From a bacterium HR26 (lineage in GTDB: Bacteria > Chloroflexota > Chloroflexia > Thermomicrobiales > Thermomicrobiaceae): a stretch of DNA of 36,435 nt. The stretch spans positions 1 to 36,435 of the forward strand of contig BEIC01000005.1 of NCBI GenBank assembly GCA_002898875.1, read 5' to 3'. The notes under the pieces were generated by a model. The model worked only from the letters and a program-made list of their open reading frames with translations, made no database searches and was not told the origin of the DNA. How positions within the stretch are numbered: the first letter of the stretch is position 1; each line of letters starts with the position of its first letter. Position numbers and translations under genes: made by a program. Below are positions 19,710 through 27,895 of this stretch, in pieces.

Positions 19710-21104
19710 TCAGATGTGGATCGCCACGCCGTCGACCGCCAGAGCAGCCTCGCCGATGACCTCAGAGACCGTCGGATGGGGATGGACGCTCAAGCCGATC
19801 TCCCAGGGCGTGGCCTCGAGCAGCTTGGCCAGCGCCGCCTCGGCGATCAGCTCAGTCGCATGGCCGCCGATGATGTGCACGCCGAGCAGGTCGTTCGTCT
19901 CCGCATCGGCGATGACCTTGACGAATCCATCGGCCTCACCTTCGATCAGAGCCTTCCCATTCGCCCGCAGCGGGAACTTCCCGACCTTGACCTGGTAGCC
20001 CTGCTCCCGGGCCTGGCGCTCGGTCAGGCCCATGCTGGCGATCTCGGGATGGCAGTAGGTGCAGACCGGCACCCGGTTGTAGTCGAGCTTCATCGGCTTC
20101 TCACCGGCGATCAGCTCCACCGCGATGATCCCCTGGTGCATGGCAGTATGCGCCAGGAGTTGCCGGCCGATGACATCGCCGATCGCGTAGACGCCGTCTA
20201 CTCCAGTGCGGTAGTAGTCGTCGACGACGATGTAGCTATCCTTGGTCTTGATGCCCAGCTCCTCCAGGCCGATGTCCTCGATGTTGCCCTGCCGGCCCAG
20301 CGCGACCAGCAGCGTGTCGGCCTCGATGACCTCTTCCTTGCCATCGTGCCTGACCCGCATGCGAACGCCGCCCTCGGTGATGTCGAAGTCCTCGGCGCCC
20401 GGGCGGTAGTCGGGGATGATCCGGATCCCGGCCTTGGTGAATGTCCGGGCGAGGTGCTGCGAGACCTCCTCGTCCTCGTTCGGCACGATCCGGCCGACCA
20501 GCGTGACCTCGGCCCCGAACTCATGATAGATAGACGCGAACTCGACTCCGGTGGCACCAGCGCCGCGGATGATCACCCGCTTGGGTAGCCAGTCGAGCCA
20601 GGTCGAGTGATCGCTGTTGATTACCCGCTGGCCGTCGAACGGGATGCCCGGGATCGGGCGCGGGCGGGAGCCGGTATCGATGATGATGTTGCGGCCGGAT
20701 ACCTCCTGCGTTTGACCGTTGGGGCCGTTGACCACCACCGTGCGGTTGTCCTTGAGCCGGCCGGTGCCTTCGATGAGCGTGATGCCGTGCTTGCGGAACA
20801 GGAATTGGATGCCCTTGTAGAGCTGGTCGACGATCCTGGCGGAGCGCTTGATCGCCTGCGGGTAATCGCCCTCCACGCCGCTGATCTTGACGCCGTACTC
20901 GGCGGCGTGCTTGGCCAGGGTAAGGACCTCGGCGCTCTTGAGCAGAGCCTTACTCGGGATACAGCCACGGTGCAGGCAGGTGCCGCCGACCTTATCCTTC
21001 TCGACCACCGCGACTTTCAAGCCGAGCTGCGCCGCCCGGATAGCAGCAACGTACCCGCCGGTGCCACCACCGAGGAAGACGATGTCGTAGGTCTCCCCAG
21101 CCAT
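19710..21104 (-). CDS. lpdA: Dihydrolipoyl dehydrogenase
   Basis: FLGGGTGGYVAAIRAAQLG; redox motif GGTCLHRGCIPSKALLKSAE; C-terminal VHPHPTVSEVIGEAAL; start MAGETYDIV at 21104. Confidence 0.95.
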   Translation of the reverse strand: MAGETYDIVFLGGGTGGYVAAIRAAQLGLKVAVVEKDKVGGTCLHRGCIPSKALLKSAEVLTLAKHAAEYGVKISGVEGDYPQAIKRSARIVDQLYKGIQFLFRKHGITLIEGTGRLKDNRTVVVNGPNGQTQEVSGRNIIIDTGSRPRPIPGIPFDGQRVINSDHSTWLDWLPKRVIIRGAGATGVEFASIYHEFGAEVTLVGRIVPNEDEEVSQHLARTFTKAGIRIIPDYRPGAEDFDITEGGVRMRVRHDGKEEVIEADTLLVALGRQGNIEDIGLEELGIKTKDSYIVVDDYYRTGVDGVYAIGDVIGRQLLAHTAMHQGIIAVELIAGEKPMKLDYNRVPVCTYCHPEIASMGLTERQAREQGYQVKVGKFPLRANGKALIEGEADGFVKVIADAETNDLLGVHIIGGHATELIAEAALAKLLEATPWEIGLSVHPHPTVSEVIGEAALAVDGVAIHI

Positions 21105-21235
21105 CTCCACTCCCTTCACTGGCGCCGACCCCTGTGGCCTCGCTGCCACAGGCGCACCTCACCCCCAGTATAGCTGAGCAGGCTCAATACCTCGCTTCAG
21201 GCGAATGCCGGCTCCATAGCCTCCCCTGGTCCCGG

Positions 21236-21733
21236 CTACGACGGCCGCTGGACGACGCCCACCTCGACGACCCGGCCACCGGTGATCCGAGACAGCTCAT
21301 CCGGCAGCACGCGGAAGACCGCGTGCGGCGTGCCGGCCGCCGCCCACAGCTCGGGCATCTCCAAGAGGGCTGCGTCGATGAGGATCGGGAGCGGCTCCCG
21401 GTGCCCGACCGGCGGCACGCCCCCGATGGCGAACCCAGTGCGCTCGCGCACGAAGTCCGCGTCGGCGCGGGCCACCGGCTCGCCGACAATCTCGGCCAGG
21501 CGTGACTCGTCGACCCGGTCCACCCCGCGAACGAGCACCAGGTACGCCCGGTCGCTCCTGTCACCGCGAAAGACGAGCGACTTCACGATCTGGGCTACCT
21601 CGCAGCCGATCGCCCGCGCGGCCTCGACAGCCGTGCGCGTGGTCTGCGGCAGCTCAACCACCCGGCCGGGCAGGCCTCGATCTGCCAGCGCCGCCTGCAC
21701 GCGCCGGGCACCCGGGCTGAGCTCTGAAGACAT
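21236..21733 (-). CDS. YbaK/EbsC-like aminoacyl-tRNA deacylase
   Basis: CEVAQIVKSLVFRGDRSDRAYLVLVRGVDRVDE; TGFAIGGVPPVGH; start at 21733. Confidence 0.88.
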   Translation of the reverse strand: MSSELSPGARRVQAALADRGLPGRVVELPQTTRTAVEAARAIGCEVAQIVKSLVFRGDRSDRAYLVLVRGVDRVDESRLAEIVGEPVARADADFVRERTGFAIGGVPPVGHREPLPILIDAALLEMPELWAAAGTPHAVFRVLPDELSRITGGRVVEVGVVQRPS

Positions 21734-21817
21734 CCATCGACCTCCACCGGTCAGCCATCTCGCTCTCGCACGAAACGATGGCAAACCAGCGCCCACACGG
21801 CAAGGCGCCCACTAGCA

Positions 21818-21986
21818 GAGGGTCGATTACATTCCGCTCGGCGCATCTCGTCTCGGGCTAGCGGCACCCGCCTGCGCGGGCCTCGAACCCCGCGCTCACC
21901 CGCCAACGCCGGCTCACCTGCCCTCACCCCTTCCCCCTCTCCCGCACGCGCGGGAGAGGGGGTTGCCAAGCCGGGGGTGAGGGTGG
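21818..21986. repeat. Dispersed intergenic repeat, copy 1
   Basis: Shares gagggtcgat...gcgcgggcctcga.ccccgcgctcacccgccaacgccggctcacctgccctcacccc... with 32542-32707; ends in a REP-like palindrome. Confidence 0.8.
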
Positions 21987-22060
21987 CTCACCTGCCCTCA
22001 CCCCCTTGCCCCTCTCCCTCAGGGAGAGGGGTGCCAAAGGCGGGGTGAGGGAGCTCCGGG
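21987..22060. repeat. Second tandem REP-like palindromic unit (ctcacctgccctcacccc...ggggtgaggg)
   Basis: Restarts with ctcacctgccctcaccccc and contains cccctctccc-tca-gggagagggg and an outer ccctcacccc/ggggtgaggg pair. Confidence 0.8.
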
Positions 22061-22175
22061 CACCACCAGCGCTCAGATTGACGCGCCGCAAAACTGCTCG
22101 ACTCTGTGGCACGCCGGCCTGAATACCAGGTGCCTTGACCTCAGGCTGGGTGGCGAACGCGGCCACCCGGGTAGA

Positions 22176-23240
22176 CTAGGCCGTCTTCCCTCGATCGGCG
22201 GAGCGTGAATCGTCCTCGCCGCGGATCCGGCGACGTGAGGCCTCCAGCTCGCCGGTCAGCGCGGGCTCAAGGCGACGGGCCGCAGTCTCCGGCGCTACCC
22301 CGGAGCCGTAGAGGAGCAAGAGGTACATGATCCCGAAGATCGGCAGGTGGCCCAGTAGCTCGATCGGCGGCAGCAGCGGCACGGTGAGATTGAAGGGCAC
22401 CCACATTGCCAGGATCACGACGCGCGTCAGCACGCCTGAGATCAGCAGCAGGCCGATCGTCGCCTCGACGACTCCGGCGAGGTCACCGAAGAGCCGGTCG
22501 GTCATCCACGACCAGCCGAAGAGCGACCGCAGCACGTTGAAGTGCGGGTACTCCTGTAGGAACGCCGGCGAGAGGTTGGGATTGAGCAGCTTCTCTGAGA
22601 AGGCCACGATCACCAGCGAGCAGCCGGTCAGCACGCGCAGCGCGCTCACCGCCTGGCGCTCGTAGCGGGCGAGGGGGAGCAGGCGACGGGCAACCCTTGC
22701 CGGCGGTATCGTCACCCCGAGGACGAAGATCGCAATCGCGATGCCCACGTAGAGGAGCTGCTCGAGCATCGCTTCCGGAGGGAACAGGGCGAACCCGAGG
22801 AGAAAGACGAGAACGAGCAGCGCGGCCCCGGCGCGATCGAACAGCGAGGTGATGAAGGTGAAGGCGACGACGAGTTGCAATACGACGAGCAGCCAGCCGA
22901 GCCAGCTCGGCGGCAGGGTGAGCGACGGGACGAACAGGGTGCGCTGGTAGGCGAACCAGACCAGGCTGATCCCGGTTTGCAGCGCCAGCACCGTAGTGGC
23001 GTGCGGCTCCATGTGCGCGAGGAGCGGGGGGTTCGGGAAGTGAGGCGTGCCCACTAGCCGCTCCAGTCCCTTGAGGACGAGCCAGAGCGCCAGGCTCAGC
23101 CCCAGCACTGCCGGCGTCGGCCAGTGGGTCAGCAGCGACCAGTCCGGCAACTGGAGCTGCTGCTCCTGTGGCACGAACCAGCGCACATGGGCCGAAGCGA
23201 TTTCGGGTAGCAGCGCCACAAGCAGGCCGATCCCGGCGGC
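22176..23240 (-). CDS. DoxX-like membrane protein (5' end uncertain)
   Basis: Multi-TM protein; ALRVLTGCSLVIVAFSEKLLNPNLSPAFLQEYPHFNVL and FGDLAGVVEATIGLLLISGVLTR; N-terminal part of the ORF-track call is Arg-rich and overlaps the divergent 23436 gene, so trimmed. Confidence 0.7.
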   Translation of the reverse strand, partial: AAGIGLLVALLPEIASAHVRWFVPQEQQLQLPDWSLLTHWPTPAVLGLSLALWLVLKGLERLVGTPHFPNPPLLAHMEPHATTVLALQTGISLVWFAYQRTLFVPSLTLPPSWLGWLLVVLQLVVAFTFITSLFDRAGAALLVLVFLLGFALFPPEAMLEQLLYVGIAIAIFVLGVTIPPARVARRLLPLARYERQAVSALRVLTGCSLVIVAFSEKLLNPNLSPAFLQEYPHFNVLRSLFGWSWMTDRLFGDLAGVVEATIGLLLISGVLTRVVILAMWVPFNLTVPLLPPIELLGHLPIFGIMYLLLLYGSGVAPETAARRLEPALTGELEASRRRIRGEDDSRSADRGKTA

Positions 23241-23435
23241 GCTGGGGCGCCGCCGGGAGCTGGCGAGGCGCCCATCAGATCGACGTCTTCTGTTCCCAGC
23301 ATGCCCGCGCTGCACTGCGGCCTCCTCTGCCCGGCGTGATGGTACACGGCGGCGCGTGGGCGGGACAGGGAGAGCGCTGCCCGAGCTGTGCCAATGTGGC
23401 ATACTTTCTAGCGGAAATCGACAGAAGGTGAGTAG

Positions 23436-23822
23436 ATGGACACGACGATCACGCAGGCGACGATCGAGAGACTCGAGAGTGTCGTGCCGGTGGAGACCTG
23501 GCGCCGGCTGGCCGAGAAGGCCCACCGGCAGGGGCTGCACGCCTTCCGGCTCAACGACGATGCCCGTACCTGGGCCGTCACCAGCCATAGCCAGCCAGGA
23601 ACCGCCTACGAGGTGACCATACTCGACGGCGACCTGCTCTGCTCTTGCCCCGGCAGCGCCTATTACCCGTACTGCAAGCACCGCGCCCTGGTCCTCGACG
23701 AGCTGGGACTCCTCGGCGAATTCCCGGATCGGCCAGAGCGGCGAATGCGCTCAGGCCACCGCGCACGGGCACGAGCGGCCCAGGCACACCCGGCTCGCGA
23801 GCCGAGCCCGGCATCCGGCTGA
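23436..23822 (+). CDS. Small SWIM zinc-finger domain protein
   Basis: LLCSCPGSAYYPYCKHRALVLDELGLL (CxC-xn-CxH SWIM motif). Confidence 0.8.
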   Translation: MDTTITQATIERLESVVPVETWRRLAEKAHRQGLHAFRLNDDARTWAVTSHSQPGTAYEVTILDGDLLCSCPGSAYYPYCKHRALVLDELGLLGEFPDRPERRMRSGHRARARAAQAHPAREPSPASG

Positions 23823-24087
23823 ACGCAAGCTCTCGGCCGGCGGAGGGTATCGAGCCGCCCGAACCCCGGACACCCGCGCGTCGATCGAGCCGCCCGGCCA
23901 TACCTGGCCGGTAGTGGGTCTGTATGTACGCCAGCACCCGAGTGTTGCCGGCCCCGGAGCTTTACGGGACGCGGCGACTGCGGTATTGGTGACGAAGTGC
24001 AGAGGGACGCGCGACGTGGCTCGCTTGCGGCTTGCCGCTCGATCGAGCTGTCCGCGAGCGCATGAGCGAGGCGAAAGGGGGAAACCG

Positions 24088-25203
24088 ATGGTCGCCCGAG
24101 GGCTTGAAGGCGTCATCGCCGGCACGACCCAGCTCAGCTCGATCATCGACGGGACGCTCGCCTACCACGGCATTAATATTGACGAGCTGGCCGAGCAGGC
24201 ACTCTACGAGGAGGTGGTCTTCCTCTTCTATCACGGCCGGCTACCGACCCGCGCCGAGCTGACCGCGTTCCAGGACCGGCTCGCCGCCAGCCGGGCCTTG
24301 CCGGACGGCGTGCTCAGGCTGCTCCAGGCGGCACCTCCCACCGCCGTCCCAATGGATCTCCTGCGCACCGCCGTCTCGGCGCTCGCCTTCACCGAGGAGA
24401 ACCCTAACGCTACCGACCGCGAGTCCAGCGTCGCCAAGGGAATCCGCCTCGTCGCTCAGGTGCCGACCATCGTGGCGACGATTGGGCGTCTGCGTCGCGG
24501 CTTGCCCCCGGTCGTCCCACCGACCGAAGAGCACAGCACCGCGCGCTCGTTTCTGACCGTCCTGCACGATCGCGAGCCGGGCGAGCTCGAGGTCATGGCC
24601 ATGAACCGGGTACTGGTGCTCCACGCCGACCACGAGTTCAACGCCTCCACCTTCGCCGCCCGGGTAACCGCGGCCACGCTGGCCGACATGCACGCGGCCG
24701 TCACCGCGGCCATCGCCGCTCTGAAGGGCCCGCTCCACGGGGGCGCCAACGCGGCCGTCATGCAGATGCTCGAGGAGATCGGCACGCCGGACCGGGTCGA
24801 GCCGTACATCCTGGAGAAGCTCGGCCGGCACGAGCGGATCATGGGTTTCGGCCATCGCGTCTACAAGGGCGAGGACCCGCGGGCCAAGTGGCTGCGTGAT
24901 CTCTCCCGCCGGCTCGGCGAGCGCTCGGGCGACCTGCGCTGGTATGAGCTCTCGGTCCGGATCGCCGAAGTGATGCAGCGTGAGAAGGGGCTCCATCCCA
25001 ACGTTGACTTCTACGCAGCGTCAGTCTACCACTACCTCGGCATCGATAAGGAGCTGATGACGCCGGTCTTCGCCGCTAGCCGCATCTCGGGCTGGACTGC
25101 CCACGTCCTGGAGCAGCAGGCGGACAACCGGCTGATCCGACCACGCGCCGAGTACGTCGGCCCAGTTGAACAGCACTACGTCCCGCTCGACCAGCGGGGG
25201 TAG
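24088..25203 (+). CDS. Citrate synthase family protein
   Basis: GLEGVIAGTTQLSSIIDGTLAYHGINIDELAE; GPLHGGANAAVMQML; MGFGHRVYKGEDPRAKWLR; ATG at 24088 with RBS aaagggggaa. Confidence 0.95.
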   Translation: MVARGLEGVIAGTTQLSSIIDGTLAYHGINIDELAEQALYEEVVFLFYHGRLPTRAELTAFQDRLAASRALPDGVLRLLQAAPPTAVPMDLLRTAVSALAFTEENPNATDRESSVAKGIRLVAQVPTIVATIGRLRRGLPPVVPPTEEHSTARSFLTVLHDREPGELEVMAMNRVLVLHADHEFNASTFAARVTAATLADMHAAVTAAIAALKGPLHGGANAAVMQMLEEIGTPDRVEPYILEKLGRHERIMGFGHRVYKGEDPRAKWLRDLSRRLGERSGDLRWYELSVRIAEVMQREKGLHPNVDFYAASVYHYLGIDKELMTPVFAASRISGWTAHVLEQQADNRLIRPRAEYVGPVEQHYVPLDQRG

Positions 25204-25290
25204 AACCCTTCGCCCGGCAGGAGACTTGCCGGCTAGCGTATGATCTTTTTATGGCCGGTGCCTGGCCCGGCGCCAGCACTGCCACCGGTG

Positions 25291-25318
25291 AGCACGCGCT
25301 CGAATTCGAGCGCGTGCT
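25291..25318. repeat. Perfect 28-bp palindrome AGCACGCGCTCGAATTCGAGCGCGTGCT
   Basis: Self reverse-complementary by direct reading; lies between citrate synthase and the orphan ATPase. Confidence 0.9.
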
Positions 25319-25381
25319 GTGGAATCCGGTCGCGTCTCCCGCGCGGGTCCGGGAGATGCGATGAGGTGTGACAGGATACCC

Positions 25382-26266
25382 GTGACCGAGCACGAGTTCA
25401 GTCGTTCACCCTGGCCGGATGAGCCGCCGGGCTGGTGGGGATATCGCGAGTCTCCATCGAACCCGCTGTCGCTGACCCAGTTGATCGCCAGTGGGACACT
25501 GGACGCCCGCGTGGCGGCGTTTCTCTGGATCGCCCTCGAGCACCACGCGACCCTGATCGTGGCAGCCCCTGAGCCGCGGGCCGGCAAGACCACGCTGCTT
25601 ACCGCGCTGCTCGACCTCATCCCGCCTGAGATCACCCGGCGCTATCTCCGCGGCTGGTACGAGCGCTTCGAGTTTGTCGAGCAGGATGATCCGGCGCGCA
25701 CATATTTGTTGTGCAACGAGATCAGTAGCCATTTGCCCATCTATCTCTGGGGGCGCGGTGTGCGCCGGCTGTTCGAGCTGCTGCAGGACGGGTTCGCGAT
25801 GGCGACCACGGTCCATGCCGCCGGGGCCGGAGAGGTGCTTGCCCTGTTCCACGGCTTCCCGCTAGAGGTGCCGGAGCCTCACCTGGCTTCGATCGACCTG
25901 GTGCTGACCCTCGGCATGGGCCTGGGGCCGCGCGGCATGGTACGCCGGCTGATGCGGATGGAAACGCCGGTGCCTGCCGATGGGCATCTCGATGTCCAGG
26001 TGCTGGCCGAGCGCGTCACCCCGCTCTCACCCATCGTCTCCAAACCCGGGGCCCTGGTCCGGGTGCTGACTGAGCGCTTTGGGCTGGACGGGAAGTTGGC
26101 CAGCGCCGAGCTGGCCCGGCGAGAGCGAGTTCTGCTCCGCTGGCTGGCGCAGGGGGTCACCGGCCGCGACGCCGTGCGGCGGGCAGTGGCTGCGTATCGC
26201 CAGCGTGCGACGCTGAAGGATGCGCCTGCAGCTTGCAACGGGGCGGATAACGAGCCCGGAGCCTAG
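25382..26266 (+). CDS. Orphan VirB11/CpaF/GspE-like (T2SS/T4SS family) ATPase
   Basis: Degenerate Walker A APEPRAGKTT, Walker B-like YLLCNEI, His-box-like FAMATTVHAAGAGEVL; start could be GTG 25382, ATG 25361 or ORF-track 25319. Confidence 0.7.
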   Translation: MTEHEFSRSPWPDEPPGWWGYRESPSNPLSLTQLIASGTLDARVAAFLWIALEHHATLIVAAPEPRAGKTTLLTALLDLIPPEITRRYLRGWYERFEFVEQDDPARTYLLCNEISSHLPIYLWGRGVRRLFELLQDGFAMATTVHAAGAGEVLALFHGFPLEVPEPHLASIDLVLTLGMGLGPRGMVRRLMRMETPVPADGHLDVQVLAERVTPLSPIVSKPGALVRVLTERFGLDGKLASAELARRERVLLRWLAQGVTGRDAVRRAVAAYRQRATLKDAPAACNGADNEPGA

Positions 26267-26356
26267 CCGCGCGGCGCCGGTCTGGTGACGGGCCCGTGGA
26301 TATCCGCTGATTGCGATGATGACGGCCAGAGAGCGCCGTTCTCTTGACATAGAACG

Positions 26357-26384
26357 TTGACAGATGGGCAGACTGGGGTAGGAT
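26357..26384 (+). promoter_or_regulatory. Candidate promoter for the AAA+/vWA genes
   Basis: TTGACA (26357-26362), 16-nt spacer, TAGGAT (26379-26384); AT-richer than surroundings. Confidence 0.5.
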
Positions 26385-26489
26385 TGTAGCGGATTGACTC
26401 ACTTACCAAGGAAGCGACGTGTAGAGTCGAGATCACGGCGCCGAACCGCTCGGCGCCTTCGTAGATACCCGGTCGAGGAGAGCATATCG

Positions 26490-27890
26490 ATGAGCAAACC
26501 GCGCACGCTGGGCGAACTTCGCGAGAGTGGTTACAAGGTGCTCCCGATCCGCGAGGAGATGCGCAAGAATCTGATCGCCAAGCTCGAGTCAGGGGAGCCG
26601 ATCTTCCCTGGCATCATCGGCTACGATGATACGGTCATCCCGCAGGTCGAGAATGCGATCCTGGCGGGGCAGGACATTATCTTTCTCGGCGAGCGCGGCC
26701 AGGCGAAGACCCGCATGGCACGCGCGCTGATCAATCTCCTCGACGAGGAGATCCCGATCATCGCTGGCAGCGAGATCAACGATAACCCCTTCGCGCCGGT
26801 CAGCCGCTACGCCCGCGACCTGGTTGCCGAGATGGGCGATGATACGCCGATCGAGTGGATCCGGCGGGAGGACCGCTACGCTGAGAAGCTCGCGACCCCA
26901 GATACGACGATCGCTGACCTGATCGGTGAGGTCGACCCCATCAAGGTGGCCGAGGGGCGCTATCTCTCCGACGAGCTCACCATCCACTACGGGCTGATCC
27001 CGCGAACGAACCGGGGCATCTTTGCGATCAACGAGCTGCCGGACCTGGCCGAGCGCATCCAGGTCGGCCTGCTCAACATCATGGAGGAGCGCGACGTCCA
27101 GATCCGGGGCTACCGGGTTCGCCTGCCGCTGGATGTCTACATCGTCGCCAGCGCCAACCCGGAGGACTATACCAATCGCGGGCGAATCATCACGCCGCTC
27201 AAGGACCGCTACGGCGCGCAGATCCGGACACACTACCCGGCCACTATCGATCTCGAGATCAAGATCATGGAGCAGGAGCGAACCCCGCTCGAAGTGCCGG
27301 GCATCGCGATCACCGTTCCCGAGTACATGCGCGAAATCATCGCTGAGATCACGCACCTGGCCCGGCGCAGTCACGACGTCAGCCAGCGCTCCGGCGTGAG
27401 CGTGCGCATGTCGGTGGCCAACTATGAGACCTTGATCAGCAACGCGGTGAAGCGTGCCATTCGACTGGGCGAGAAGCACGCCGTGCCCCGCATCAGCGAC
27501 CTGCCAGCGGTCGTCGCCTCGACGATGGGGAAGATCGAGCTGGAGACGCTGGGCGAGGTGCAGGAAGAGCGAGTTATCGAGAAGCTGATCAACGGCGCGG
27601 TACTAGCCACGTTCAACCGTTACTTCTCGGTGCGCGACTTCGATGACCTGATCCTGGCCTTCGAGAACGGCCTGACCGTCGAGACGTCCGACATGTTGCC
27701 GGCGATGCGCTATATTCACCAGGTCTCGCACATCGATAGCCTGCGGGCGGCAGCGAGCCGGCTCGGCGCCGCCGGCCAACCCGAGCTGATCGCCGCCATC
27801 GTCGAGTTCGTTCTGGAGGGGCTTCACCTCAACCGTCGGCTCAACAAAGACCGTGCCGGCGTTCGGGGAGAGGCCCGCTATCGGGGGTAG
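26490..27890 (+). CDS. AAA+ ATPase, MoxR / magnesium-chelatase BchI-like
   Basis: Walker A FLGERGQAKTRMARAL; RGIFAINELPDLAERIQVGLLNIMEERDVQIRGY; VASANPEDYTNRGRIITPLKDRYG; ATG at 26490. Confidence 0.92.
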   Translation: MSKPRTLGELRESGYKVLPIREEMRKNLIAKLESGEPIFPGIIGYDDTVIPQVENAILAGQDIIFLGERGQAKTRMARALINLLDEEIPIIAGSEINDNPFAPVSRYARDLVAEMGDDTPIEWIRREDRYAEKLATPDTTIADLIGEVDPIKVAEGRYLSDELTIHYGLIPRTNRGIFAINELPDLAERIQVGLLNIMEERDVQIRGYRVRLPLDVYIVASANPEDYTNRGRIITPLKDRYGAQIRTHYPATIDLEIKIMEQERTPLEVPGIAITVPEYMREIIAEITHLARRSHDVSQRSGVSVRMSVANYETLISNAVKRAIRLGEKHAVPRISDLPAVVASTMGKIELETLGEVQEERVIEKLINGAVLATFNRYFSVRDFDDLILAFENGLTVETSDMLPAMRYIHQVSHIDSLRAAASRLGAAGQPELIAAIVEFVLEGLHLNRRLNKDRAGVRGEARYRG

Positions 27891-27895
27891 ATACC

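Noticed and set aside
21913-22060. CRISPR-like array from repeated ctcacctgccctcacccc units
   Set aside because: Only two tandem palindromic units, no regular spacers and no cas genes; consistent with REP-like intergenic repeats.
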